From the NCBI RefSeq assembly GCF_030717995.2, contig NZ_CP157744.1, forward strand, positions 62,001-126,000: a DNA stretch of 64,000 bases, given 5' to 3'. The first letter of the stretch is position 1. Each line of letters opens with the position of its first letter. The position numbers and the translations under genes were made by a program. Of this stretch, positions 1 through 8,407 are shown in pieces. The DNA comes from Methylomarinum sp. Ch1-1 (GTDB lineage Bacteria > Pseudomonadota > Gammaproteobacteria > Methylococcales > Methylomonadaceae). The notes beneath the pieces were generated by a model. The model was not told the DNA's origin and did not search any database. It saw only the letters and a program-made list of their open reading frames with translations.

Positions 1-1338
1 ATAGAGCAAGGCGAAATGGCACAAACGATTTGGCGACGCTTGGCAGCCAAATACTTGCTGGACACAGCGGAAAAGAGTATTGCTCAAAAGACAGTGAAAA
101 AGTCAGCCATTGATATTTCAAACGCACTACTTCAGCAAGTTATATCTGAAATGCCGTCTAAGTATCGGTTAACCTATGATCAGGAAGTGGCTACACGAGA
201 CATTATTGATGATATTCGAAGCGCTCGTCCTATGAATCGATTACTCAGCGGCGATGTAGGCACCGGAAAATCAATTCCTATTTCGATAGCCGCCGCTGCC
301 ATAGCTCGGGCAGGCAAAAATGCCGTAATTTTAATGCCGAATGAAAGCTTAGCTGAGCAATTACGCCGCGATATTGCCGAATGGTGGCCAGACACTGATC
401 CCAAGCTGGTTGGCGGCAGCATAAAAGGTTTGCCGGATAGCAGAATTTTGGTTGGAACTACTGCACTAAATCACCGAATAAAAAAAGACTATTTGGTCGA
501 TTTACTAATTATAGATGAACAGCACAAGCATAGCTCTGCGCAACGATTAAAATTGGCTCGGCGTTACACGAATGTTTTAGAAGCATCGGCCACACCAATC
601 CCTATGATAATGGGTAGAGTAAAATTTACCGGTATGGAAATATCAGTACTGCGAGAGGCATATATTGATAAAACGATCCACACTCATCTAACAGAAGGAA
701 ACCCTGAAGATAAGCAAGGTATGTTCATGCATATCCGAGATATTGTCGCTCAAGGCTCCCAAGCCCTGATTATTTATCCGCTAGCGGATACTAAAGATGA
801 GGAAAAGGAAAAGAAATCTGCAGAAAAAGCTTTTTCTGCTTGGGAGAAATTCTTCCCCGGGCGTGTACGATTTATGCACGGCCGACTAAAAACAGAAAAC
901 AAATTAGCCAGCATAGACGCCTTAAAAAAAGGGGATGCTGACATTTTATGTAGCACAACCGCGGTTGAAGTTGGTCTCAATATTCCTAAACTGAGGGCAT
1001 TGGTCATTGTAAATGCGGACCGTCTTGGACTCAATCAAATCCACCAGTTACGCGGACGGTTGGCTCGCAATGGCGGAGAAGGGCATTGCTACCTCTATAC
1101 CCCTGATCCGATCTCAGATAAAGCACGGGATCGCCTTAAGTTTCTTGAGCAATGTAATGATGGTTTTGAGATTGCGGAGCAAGATATGCGTATGCGAGGT
1201 TTTGGGGAATTACATAAAAATTCAGATACTCAGACCGGCTGGGATGAAACTTTTTTGCCCAACCAATCCATTACGATTGAAGATGTAGATTGGTTCTTGT
1301 CTCAAAATCCAACTGATGAGCCTGCAATGACGTATTGA
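1..1338 (+). CDS. RecG/Mfd-like superfamily 2 DNA helicase (5' end outside window)
   Basis: ATP-dependent DNA translocase related to RecG, which remodels stalled forks and recombination intermediates. The frame is open to the left edge, so the ATG at 16 is probably internal: the residues around it resemble the segment just before the helicase core in RecG. Counting from that ATG, motif I is GDVGTGKS (79-86), the DEAH-type box is DEQH (167-170), motif III is SATPIP (191-196), and motif VI is QLRGRLAR (~346-353). RecG has the close equivalents GDVGSGKT, DEQH and TATPIP. Only about 440 residues are visible, so the RecG wedge domain, if present, lies upstream. The next gene is RecJ on the same strand after an AT-rich gap of ~130 bp. 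The helicase class is certain; the RecG subgroup is likely. Confidence 0.85.
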   Translation: MEQGEMAQTIWRRLAAKYLLDTAEKSIAQKTVKKSAIDISNALLQQVISEMPSKYRLTYDQEVATRDIIDDIRSARPMNRLLSGDVGTGKSIPISIAAAAIARAGKNAVILMPNESLAEQLRRDIAEWWPDTDPKLVGGSIKGLPDSRILVGTTALNHRIKKDYLVDLLIIDEQHKHSSAQRLKLARRYTNVLEASATPIPMIMGRVKFTGMEISVLREAYIDKTIHTHLTEGNPEDKQGMFMHIRDIVAQGSQALIIYPLADTKDEEKEKKSAEKAFSAWEKFFPGRVRFMHGRLKTENKLASIDALKKGDADILCSTTAVEVGLNIPKLRALVIVNADRLGLNQIHQLRGRLARNGGEGHCYLYTPDPISDKARDRLKFLEQCNDGFEIAEQDMRMRGFGELHKNSDTQTGWDETFLPNQSITIEDVDWFLSQNPTDEPAMTY

Positions 1339-1470
1339 GCATCCACTAGTCGAGTATGGTGGCGACAATTTTGCAGCCGATTAATATAGAAATATTTTAT
1401 TTAACATATATAGTTAACAACATATATATATTAACTTATAATTTTAATTAATTATAAAGGAAATACTGTT

Positions 1471-3225
1471 ATGTTAAAGAAAAAATGGCGTCGTCGCCCA
1501 CTCTCAAAGACTTGTAATGCCTGGTCAAAACAACAAGGCTTCAATGACTTGCTTTCAGTATTGATTGCCGGCCGCTTTTCCGACCCTGAAATTCTTGAAA
1601 AAGCATTGCTCTCAACGAACAAAGATTTGGATCTACCTGATTCTCTGCCGGATATTAGCAAGGCGGCCGAACGAGTAGCCGACGCGATTGAACAGGGCGA
1701 AATTATTGCGCTCGAAACTGATCATGATGCCGATGGCATTACCTCTCACGCGGTATTGCATGAGGTAATAACAACCTATTTTAATTACCCTTCTGAAAAT
1801 CTGCTGTCATTTATTGGCCATCGTCTTAAAGAAGGTTATGGCTTGTCCGATTCATTAGCTCAACGAATTTTAGTCAATCCAATCAAGCCGGCTCTGATTA
1901 TTACAGCTGACAATGGTTCATCTGATGAGCCGCGTATTGCCCTATTAAAGCGACACGGGATCGATACAATCGTTACCGACCATCATGAAATTCCTGATGA
2001 AGGCATACCTAAAAGCGCTTATGCCGTTGTTAGCCCGGCCCGGGCAGACAGCCAATATCCGGACAAAATGATCGCGGGCTGTATGGTTGCCTGCTTGTTA
2101 ATGGCAATGACTCGCAAAATATTAATGCATCGCGGATATTTTACTGAGACACCACCTTCAGTAAGCGGCGTTTTTGATTATGTTGCCTTAGGCACCGTGG
2201 CAGATTGTGTAAGCATGGCAAAAAGCAAAAACAATCGGTTAATTGTTAAGCACGGATTAAGACTGATTAATCAGGCTAATCGCCCATGCTGGCAAGCACT
2301 AAAAGAAAACGGCAAAGAAATAACATCCACTGATCTAGCCTTCGGTATCGCTCCTAAGCTAAATGCATCTGGACGTCTTGATGATGCTATGGTTGGTGTA
2401 GAATTCTTATTGAGTCAAGATGCTTCACAAGCCGTAGAAATAAATGCCTTGCTAGACGGAGAAAACCAAAAGCGGAAAGAAATTGAGAAAAATCTCAAAG
2501 ATGAAGCGATGATCCTTGCCGAGGAATCAGTCAAGGATGGGTTTACAGCGATCGTCACATACCTAAAGAATGGGCATGCAGGTGTTCATGGCATCGTGGC
2601 ATCCAGGTTGACCGAGGCATTTGGTAGACCTTCAATTGTCATTTCCCCGAAACTCGGAGAAGAGGGCGTTGCATCAGCTTCTGCTCGTGGCGTCGAAGGC
2701 TTGCATGTCCGCGATGCCCTGCAGTATGTAGCTAACAAAGATCCTAACATATTAATTAAGTTTGGCGGACACGAGGGGGCTGCAGGCCTCACCTTACGTG
2801 TTGAAGATATTCCGCGATTTCGCAAATTATTTGATGAGGCGGTAAATCAACAAATTAATGAATCCAACATTGGCCCAGTAATTCTGACAGACGGGGAAAT
2901 TGCGCCATATTACATAACGCTTAATACGGTTGACTCTTTCAATCAATTACAACCATTTGGCAGAGGAATGGATGCACCCGTATTCGAAGCTGAATTGGTT
3001 GTCGACAGAATACGACGGATAGGGAATGGCGCCCACCTAAGCATTCAGTTCAACGTCAATGGATCGAATGTAAAAGGTGTCTGGTTTAATGCGCTCGATG
3101 CTGAAGCAGAAGACAGTGAAATTCCTATTAGCCCATCAGAGACATGCCGAGTCTTGTTTTCAATGGATAAAAATTTTTTTAGAGGACAGACGTCTTTGCA
3201 ACTAATGATTAAAGACATCGCTTGA
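1471..3225 (+). CDS. recJ: RecJ-like single-strand DNA exonuclease (DHH/DHHA1)
   Basis: 5'-3' single-strand DNA exonuclease of the DHH phosphoesterase family, used in recombination and repair. The 584 residues are close to the usual RecJ length. Metal-binding motifs are present in order: DHDADG (84-89), TADNGSSD (145-152) and VTDHHEIP (168-175). The DHHA1 substrate-binding motif GGHEGAAG follows near residue 430, and a C-terminal OB-fold-like segment ends the protein. AAGGA lies a few bases before the ATG at 1471, supporting that start. The 5' leader is very AT-rich. RecJ next to a RecG-like helicase suggests an element-borne repair module. All key residues I looked for are present. Confidence 0.92.
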   Translation: MLKKKWRRRPLSKTCNAWSKQQGFNDLLSVLIAGRFSDPEILEKALLSTNKDLDLPDSLPDISKAAERVADAIEQGEIIALETDHDADGITSHAVLHEVITTYFNYPSENLLSFIGHRLKEGYGLSDSLAQRILVNPIKPALIITADNGSSDEPRIALLKRHGIDTIVTDHHEIPDEGIPKSAYAVVSPARADSQYPDKMIAGCMVACLLMAMTRKILMHRGYFTETPPSVSGVFDYVALGTVADCVSMAKSKNNRLIVKHGLRLINQANRPCWQALKENGKEITSTDLAFGIAPKLNASGRLDDAMVGVEFLLSQDASQAVEINALLDGENQKRKEIEKNLKDEAMILAEESVKDGFTAIVTYLKNGHAGVHGIVASRLTEAFGRPSIVISPKLGEEGVASASARGVEGLHVRDALQYVANKDPNILIKFGGHEGAAGLTLRVEDIPRFRKLFDEAVNQQINESNIGPVILTDGEIAPYYITLNTVDSFNQLQPFGRGMDAPVFEAELVVDRIRRIGNGAHLSIQFNVNGSNVKGVWFNALDAEAEDSEIPISPSETCRVLFSMDKNFFRGQTSLQLMIKDIA

Positions 3226-3400
3226 CGACAACTTAGCATCCATCAGAACCACCGTCGGCCATGTCTTGTCACGCTTCATGCGTGAAGTCGAGATCGAGCG
3301 GCATTGCTTCCTGTGATGCCGCGCCGTCGTCGAGCCTGTTGTCAGGCTTGCAAGCGTTCTTTCAGGCCGGTCTCCGTCAGCCGTGGCGTGTCGATGACTA

Positions 3401-3573
3401 GCGCGCCACTATTTTTGCGAAAGCTTGTTTTGGGCATCCCAGCCCAATCAAGCGGCAAAAAAATTACGTGGCAACTATTGCCTTCGACAGACCCGATTCG
3501 TCTTGCGTCCGCGCCACTCCACCACATCATCGTAAACTCGATGCGGGCTCCGTCGCACTTCCACAAATGACTT
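3401..3573. repeat. ~170 bp direct repeat, copy 1
   Basis: About 170 bp here recurs at 4257-4427 in the same orientation with scattered substitutions. Both copies open with GCGCGCCACTATTTTTGCG, or nearly so, and close at ACAAATGACTT. They flank the istA remnant. The repeat has no convincing coding frame. It is far too long and diverged for a target duplication, so it may be a non-autonomous repeat family or an old duplication. Confidence 0.8.
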
Positions 3574-3716
3574 GACGCCGTGTCGGGAAGCCGATTATTT
3601 TGCCTCCACTTTCGCCCTCGCTTCGATTCCGACAAAATAATCGGCCCTACGCCTATCGGGGGACTAAAAATCTTCACTTCGTTGGCGCTCCGTTTCCAAG
3701 ATTTTCAGCAGCCGCA

Positions 3717-4104
3717 TCAGGACCTCTTATGGTCTTTGATGTGTTCGCTCAACACCTGCTTGGCGCCGGCCAGTTGATCTTTGTGGATTTTCGGCGACGA
3801 GGTTTTCAACAAGGCACATAAGGCCGTCGCCAGCGTCGCTTATCCCAACAACTTACCCAAGTCGTTTTCCAATCTTTCGACGAGCAGGCTTGGATCTCGG
3901 TTCTTGATGATATGGCGGACAGCATGCTCGGCGATCACGTCACCGCTGCCGAGATCGCTGATGCGCAGGATGCCTTGGTCTTCAAGAACCGTGACCCGAG
4001 CGCTTTGATAGACCAACGGCACCGAGTATTTATTCGAGCGCCAGGCGATCAGACCGGTTTTATCCGCTTTGCGGGTCAGTTGAAATGCCTGTGTCGAGGA
4101 CTTA
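3717..4104 (-). pseudogene. istA: IS21-family istA transposase, C-terminal remnant
   Basis: Read on the minus strand this gives ADKTGLIAWRSNKYSVP followed by VPLVYQSARVTVLEDQG. It matches the conserved IstA stretch with the SNRYSVP-type motif and the start of the C-terminal beta barrel. The N-terminal HTH and the DDE catalytic core are missing. A TAA at 3840-3842 interrupts the frame. Reading through it continues in the same frame for about 40 codons to a TGA at 3717-3719, overlapping a possible ATG as in istA/istB junctions. No istB is recognisable downstream. It is a dead fragment between two ~170 bp direct repeats. The family assignment rests on one conserved stretch. Confidence 0.65.
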
Positions 4105-4127
4105 ATTTTGGGAGCGATTCTTTAAGT

Positions 4128-4192
4128 GCAGCCAAAAGTGCCGCACTTTTTGATATTGCCGCAGAAAGCGCAGCCAAAAGTGCCGCACTTTT
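4128..4192. repeat. two 23 bp palindromic direct repeats, 42 bp apart
   Basis: The same 23 bp occurs at 4128-4150 and 4170-4192. Each contains the palindrome AAAAGTGC-C-GCACTTTT (4134-4150 and 4176-4192), an 8 bp stem with a single-base centre. The two lie exactly 42 bp apart, about four helical turns, next to the broken end of the istA remnant. IS21 ends carry repeated transposase sites, but these repeats are not at a visible IS end. They could instead be an operator pair. Confidence 0.75.
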
Positions 4193-4256
4193 AGCCGCAC
4201 CACTGAAAATGTAGTCTGATGCCCAGCTATTTATTAGCTCGACCAAAAGCTCACAA

Positions 4257-4427
4257 GCGCGCCACTATTTTTGCGAAAGCTTGTTTTGGGCATCCTAGCC
4301 CAATCAAGCGACAAAAATTACGTGGCAACTATTGCCTTCGGCGGCCTCGATTCGTCCTGTGTTCGTACCACTCCGCCACATCATCGTAAACTCGATGCGG
4401 GCTCCGTCGCACTCCCACAAATGACTT
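4257..4427. repeat. ~170 bp direct repeat, copy 2
   Basis: Partner of the repeat at 3401-3573, same orientation, with a few substitutions and small indels (for example a shorter A-run near 4315). Together the copies bracket about 680 bp holding the istA fragment and the palindromic pair. Confidence 0.8.
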
Positions 4428-4551
4428 TAGGGAAATGCTTTGGTTTAGTGCTTTTTTGAGATGAATGGAGAGATTTTTAGCGGATAGATTCATTAGTTTG
4501 TAAGCTAATGAAAGAGCATGAAATGAGATATTTATCTGATAACTAAGAATG

Positions 4552-4585
4552 TGTTAATCAAGCAAAAAAAAATGCTTGATTAACA
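4552..4585. terminator. 12 bp perfect inverted repeat with A-rich loop, 3' of the HDOD gene
   Basis: TGTTAATCAAGC (4552-4563) and GCTTGATTAACA (4574-4585) are exact reverse complements around an A-rich loop. It lies about 40 bp beyond the stop of the minus-strand HDOD gene. On that strand the loop is a T-run rather than the tail, so it is not a textbook intrinsic terminator. A transcript-end hairpin or a protein site are both possible. Confidence 0.5.
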
Positions 4586-4625
4586 TAGGTAGTGAGTAAA
4601 ACCAGGAATTTATGCCTCTTGCAAA

Positions 4626-5498
4626 TCATGTGTTGTTGCAGCAGGAGTTGTTAGGCATAATAACCTCAAAAACCTTGGCGAACTCTTCAGTAAATCTAGC
4701 GACAACCTCAGCAACTTGAGCAGTAGTGAGCATCATAATATTTAGACTTTTGATGTTGATTTGAGGGATCCCTTGTTCTGGAGGAGTTCCTTGTTCAGCG
4801 AGATAAATTAGCTCTGTAGCAATCGATAAAATGTTTGCCTCTAAAAGAAACTCTTTGGCTTTTTCCGGCGTTGGATAGCAACTTATTGCTTCGGAAAGCG
4901 AATCAGGTAATCTCCAAAACCTCATTAACTCGCCTCCAACTTCAGCATGAGTAAAGCCAAACTCTTTATTCTCTAAAAATAATATGCACGAATCATTGCG
5001 ACCAGCCTTTTCTAAAATCTTTAGGGACTCCTTGGGTTTTGTATGATAAAGAACAAGAGAGCCCAATTTATGCAAAAGCCCAGCCAAAAATAAGCGCTCA
5101 CAATGTAATACGCCACTAGCTTCAGCTAAGAGTTTGCACATTACTCCGCACTGGATGCTTCGCACCCAGAACGCATGCATATCAATTAATTCATAAGGGA
5201 TTTGATCAAACACCTCAAGAACAGATGTCGACAAAATCATATTACGTATCTCTTCTATTCCTACAAGAACAGATGCTCTAGAAATAGTGTCGACTTTTGT
5301 TCTAAATCCATAAAGTGGCGAATTAACAAGTTTTAATAATTTCGTACTCAACCCAGGATCTTTTCGGATTAGTGCGGCAATCGCATCAAGCGAAGAATCA
5401 GGGCTTTCAATTAGATTTGATACTTTGTAATAAATATCGGGTAAAGCGAATAGCTCAAAGGGATGGTTAATTATTGATATTGCAGTTCTTGTGCTCAT
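4626..5498 (-). CDS. HDOD-domain signalling protein
   Basis: The 290-residue protein matches the HDOD family, a metal-independent relative of the HD phosphohydrolases found in bacterial signalling proteins. Visible hallmarks are a phenylalanine/proline-rich opening (HPFELFALPDIYYKV), a repeated-helix region with DPGLSTKLLKLVNSPLYGF (~46-64), and the SISRASVLVG-like segment TISRASVLVGIEEIRN. A degenerate HD region follows (FLAGLLHKLGSLVLY), in which D is replaced by K. No receiver, GGDEF or EAL domain is attached, so its output is not predictable. It stands alone on the minus strand between IS debris, which suggests it may be a passenger. Family assignment is confident; its role is not. Confidence 0.8.
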   Translation of the reverse strand: MSTRTAISIINHPFELFALPDIYYKVSNLIESPDSSLDAIAALIRKDPGLSTKLLKLVNSPLYGFRTKVDTISRASVLVGIEEIRNMILSTSVLEVFDQIPYELIDMHAFWVRSIQCGVMCKLLAEASGVLHCERLFLAGLLHKLGSLVLYHTKPKESLKILEKAGRNDSCILFLENKEFGFTHAEVGGELMRFWRLPDSLSEAISCYPTPEKAKEFLLEANILSIATELIYLAEQGTPPEQGIPQINIKSLNIMMLTTAQVAEVVARFTEEFAKVFEVIMPNNSCCNNT

Positions 5499-5969
5499 AA
5501 AATTTCAATGCGGCAACGCACTTTATTTTGCAGTGGCATTGCATAAATAAGCCAGAAATTAGTAAAGCCCGTATCTTTTCAATATTGTCGCGTAAAGATG
5601 TGCCGGGCAGGAATTACTAGAGGCTTAGTAAAGCCTGATGCGGAAATAATTTCTCTGTTGAACAAAAAAGATAGGGATGTTTGTGCTTGCCTCCAAGTAG
5701 TACTTTGGCTTGAAGCTACGGTTTTGGCTAGATTGCGAGCAATACCGTTTAACAAAAAAAATGATAATAAGTTTGATTTGTCTTTCAATTTCTGATCTGT
5801 AATATTATATTTTTGAGTGGTTATTAAGTAATTATATAACATAAAGTGTAATACTTATAATTGACTCCTCTGTACACGACAAAAAAATATAACTAATTGA
5901 TTTTCAAGGAAGGAAGATAAAGGCCTTGAAAGGCTATCGCTAATCGGTTTCACTCTCTGCGACCAAACA
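5499..5969. other. ~470 bp without a recognisable gene
   Basis: AT-rich spacer between the HDOD gene and the first TnpB remnant. Short open frames exist on both strands (for example 5598-5795 plus), but none has a ribosome-binding site or a recognisable motif. I see no structured element here. Confidence 0.5.
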
Positions 5970-5975
5970 GGAGGT

Positions 5976-6409
5976 TAAGCGGTGGGGATCGATGTCGGCA
6001 TCAAGGATGTGGCGGTGACCAGCGACGGGTTTTTCACCGGCGCACCGAGGTACAGCTACCGCTATCACCGCAAGCTCAAGCGAGCCCAGCGGCAGTTGGC
6101 ACGTATGCAAAAAGGCTCAAGCCATTGGCGCCGGCAACAGCTCAAGGTGGCGAGGTTGCATAAAAAAATCGCCAATAGCCGCCAGGACTTAATGTGGCCG
6201 GGATGCTGAAAAACCGCCGGCTGGCCCGGTCCATCACCGATGTCGGGATGTGGGCGACAAACTGCTCCTGCGTTTGCTGCATTCGCGGCGTCCTGCCGCT
6301 TAGCGACACACCCACAGGCAGCTTAACCGAACGGTTCCTGCCTGGTCACAATGAAGCATGCAGACACTGATGAAGGATAAGTGCCGACACTTATTCGCTG
6401 GGTGCATTC
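5976..6409 (+). pseudogene. TnpB (OrfB_IS605) remnant, type C
   Basis: The frame from the GTG at 5982 encodes GIDVGIKDVAVTSDGFF, the RuvC-I segment of TnpB with its catalytic Asp, followed by the lysine/arginine-rich helix (KLKRAQRQLARMQKGSSHW). The frame breaks at about 6190. A neighbouring frame resumes with NVAGMLKNRRLARSITDVG, a typical later TnpB segment, then decays. The N-terminal half and the zinc ribbon are gone. The tail (AGCTTAACCGAACGG, then TGCCTGGTC) matches the right end of the remnants at ~6600 and ~45160, so all three are the same element type. Non-functional. Confidence 0.75.
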
Positions 6410-6449
6410 CATAGTTATCAACAGATCCTGTAGATAACTATGTTGATAA
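6410..6449. repeat. inverted repeat with two opposed TTATCAACA boxes
   Basis: CATAGTTATC (6410-6419) and GATAACTATG (6433-6442) are exact reverse complements. Overlapping them are TTATCAACA (6415-6423, plus) and its complement TGTTGATAA (6441-6449). These resemble DnaA boxes (TTATCCACA) with one mismatch, and a T9 run follows. A DnaA site, an IS-associated hairpin or a terminator are all possible. Confidence 0.4.
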
Positions 6450-6519
6450 CTTGTATTTTTTTTTAAGGAACAGGCTAAATAAAAGGCCTGGGATCAAATT
6501 GACTAAAAATTAGACAGGC

Positions 6520-6716
6520 AAATGTGGGTGACAAACTGTCCCTGTGCTTGCTGCATTTGCGGTGTTCTGACGCTTGGCGACACTGTCACAGACAGCTTAG
6601 CCGAACGGTTTCTGCCTAGTCGCGAGCTGCATGCAGACATTTGAGCGCGAGCCTGAGTCGGTTGAATGGATCGATCTACTCAAGGCCCAAAGTGTTTGCT
6701 CCAGAGCTACTCTGAA
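6520..6716 (+). mobile_element. TnpB element type C, 3'-end remnant
   Basis: About 190 bp resembling both the tail of the remnant at 6230-6360 and the element end at ~45130-45290. It ends with a GCCTGAGT...ACTCA(A)GGC hairpin (6651-6685) and then AAGTGTTTGCTCC. Two such tails lie back to back at 6.2-6.7 kb, so the locus received or duplicated this element twice. No open transposon frame survives. Confidence 0.65.
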
Positions 6717-6722
6717 ACAGGC

Positions 6723-6995
6723 TTACTTGAAATTTGGCTTTAAAATATTAGCTGAGCTTTTACTAACTTGTTTTTTTGCTTCAAAAACAGCGCGACCGTC
6801 GCGCACACCTCTGTACTGGTGATACCGAGGATGCGACTTGTCTGGGCATGAATCTAAAATCTCATTAAGCTCTTGCAAACTCTTATTAAATAGTAAGGGT
6901 GTAACAGCCTTTATCCATGTCTTGATATCATCAAACTTGGGTTTGTTCTCGGCAAACCGATCGCTTAAATTGATGATTTTTTCTTTATCGCTCAT
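6723..6995 (-). CDS. small hypothetical protein, paralogue of the 7931 gene
   Basis: 90 residues, unknown function. Its middle (LNEILDSCPDKSHPRYHQYRG) lines up with LREILNECPDRTLEQYHWLGG in the protein encoded at 7931-8212, so the two are paralogues on either side of the secreted nuclease gene. No signal peptide or membrane segment. The last residues run up to the IS remnant at ~6716, so the C-terminus may have been changed by it. The start is preceded by a weak GAAGAA. Confidence 0.6.
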   Translation of the reverse strand: MSDKEKIINLSDRFAENKPKFDDIKTWIKAVTPLLFNKSLQELNEILDSCPDKSHPRYHQYRGVRDGRAVFEAKKQVSKSSANILKPNFK

Positions 6996-7137
6996 AATTT
7001 CTTCGCTTAAATGATAAAGGAATTGTTTTTATGTTTAAAAAATATTCTATTTTTGAAAAAAATTAAGTCAAACAAAAAGTGCATTTTTTTTTAACAATGC
7101 TAACTGTTTAATAGTTTAACGCGTCAAAAAAATTTCT

Positions 7138-7884
7138 CTAGCTTTTGTTGCAATTTCTCGGGACCGGCCAACTAGTTTTAAGCTTGTCGTGCTTTAAATA
7201 ATCTGCTACGGGCATCACTTCTCCGGTAATTTTTTCAATGTCGGCAACAGAAACTAAGTATTTGTCAAGACGGCTCTTTTTTGCTTGATGGTTGTTAGGT
7301 AGAACCCATGCGATTACACGGTCCTGACGAACAATAACTTTCCAAAAATAATCAGGCGTTCTAACCCCATGACTCTGAACAAAATAATCATTGCTTTTAT
7401 CGTCGCCCCAAATGACGCCACCCAACACCAGCAATTCATCGATGTCACGATAACATTCGGCTATCAACTCAGTCTGATAAAACGCTCCTCGGTTTAGCTC
7501 TGCTGTTTGCGGCAAAATATTTGTCATGTAGTTGGTTTGCATGATTGATACACGATTATTGTCTTGTGAATTCGCATTAACCATGTGCCCTCTATCCCAT
7601 CGCTCACCTTTTTTCTTGTAGGTTCCGGTACTTTTTTGCTGACATAGCTTTGAAACGTTAGGGTCTGAAGAAAATTTTTTTGATCGAGGAATATTGCCAT
7701 TGTCATGCTGAACATTAAATCGGTACTTGACGGCGGCTCGTTCTTTACAATCAACCCAAACGGTGAAGCCTTCATAATTCAGTCGCAACAAGCCGCTCGC
7801 TTCTTTTTGAATATCAAAGGCATGAGATATGGAAAGGCATGTTGTAAAATAGAGGCTGGCAAACAGTGATATTCTAAATTTCAT
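7138..7884 (-). CDS. secreted DNA/RNA non-specific endonuclease (NucA/NUC1 family)
   Basis: Sugar-non-specific nuclease of the beta-beta-alpha-metal class, cutting DNA and RNA with a single bound metal ion. Residues 1-22 form a signal peptide (hydrophobic core FASLYFTTCLSIS, cleavage after SHA), so the enzyme is exported. The catalytic motif is DRGHM at 97-101, with His100 as general base. The metal-binding Asn lies in the family block TNYMTNILPQTAELNRGAF. Cysteines at ~46, 81 and near the C-terminus could form disulfides. At 248 residues it is normal length for the family. It lies between two paralogous small genes on the same strand. I see no immunity protein, and none is needed for an exported or periplasmic enzyme with a signal peptide. 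Confidence 0.9.
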   Translation of the reverse strand: MKFRISLFASLYFTTCLSISHAFDIQKEASGLLRLNYEGFTVWVDCKERAAVKYRFNVQHDNGNIPRSKKFSSDPNVSKLCQQKSTGTYKKKGERWDRGHMVNANSQDNNRVSIMQTNYMTNILPQTAELNRGAFYQTELIAECYRDIDELLVLGGVIWGDDKSNDYFVQSHGVRTPDYFWKVIVRQDRVIAWVLPNNHQAKKSRLDKYLVSVADIEKITGEVMPVADYLKHDKLKTSWPVPRNCNKS

Positions 7885-7930
7885 AAGAACGGGGACAATT
7901 AGAAGATGTTTTACATAGATTGTATTTTAA

Positions 7931-8212
7931 TCATGTATTGGTAGCGTATGGATCATCGCCCATGCAAGCAATTTCTTCGTTAACGGACCTTCCCATTATC
8001 AATCCGCCTAACCAATGATATTGCTCCAATGTTCGGTCCGGACATTCATTTAAGATTTCGCGAAGAGCGTCAAGATCATCAAATGGAGAAATGCTATCCA
8101 TTTGAGCAATCCACTGATCGGCGGCGGTTTCCTCATCGGCCATACCCTCTAATTCCTTGCTGGCACGAAACTGTTGAATATGAGTGATGTTGTTTTTCGA
8201 GGCCCTGTTCAT
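7931..8212 (-). CDS. small hypothetical protein, paralogue of the 6723 gene
   Basis: 93 residues from the ATG at 8212, chosen because TTAGGAGA lies just upstream; a longer frame from 8242 would place that site inside the gene. The segment LREILNECPDRTLEQYHWLGGL resembles the 6723-6995 product. Acidic and soluble, no known motif. Divergent from dnaB, with an operator-like site in the gap. Confidence 0.65.
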   Translation of the reverse strand: MNRASKNNITHIQQFRASKELEGMADEETAADQWIAQMDSISPFDDLDALREILNECPDRTLEQYHWLGGLIMGRSVNEEIACMGDDPYATNT

Positions 8213-8366
8213 TGTTAACTGATCTCCTAAGTAAGAACGCAATGTCTTTCTGTTGTAATGCTCTTGCTACGTAATATCTAACAAAACATAATTACACAAA
8301 AAACAGTTAAAAACTAATAAAAAAACGTTAAATAGTTATCACAATCAACTTATTAATTAATCGTAG

Positions 8367-8380
8367 ATGTGGTAATATAT
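8367..8380. promoter_or_regulatory. shared palindromic site, upstream of dnaB
   Basis: ATGTGGTAATATAT, a member of the ATATGRTAYCATAT-like set. It lies 28-41 nt before the dnaB ATG, in the gap between divergent genes. The identical 14-mer occurs at 54756-54769. Confidence 0.5.
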
Positions 8381-8407
8381 TAATGTTAAGAATTAAAGCG
8401 AACAATA

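Noticed and set aside
3304-3821. Several overlapping frames of 65-111 codons on both strands
   Set aside because: They overlap the direct repeat and istA debris and match nothing; shadows of a decayed region.
5598-5795. 65-residue frame before the type C TnpB remnant
   Set aside because: No ribosome-binding site, no motif and low-complexity ends; probably chance.
8243-8407. Iterons or an origin before dnaB
   Set aside because: The gap is AT-rich but shows no direct repeat series; only one shared palindromic site is present.
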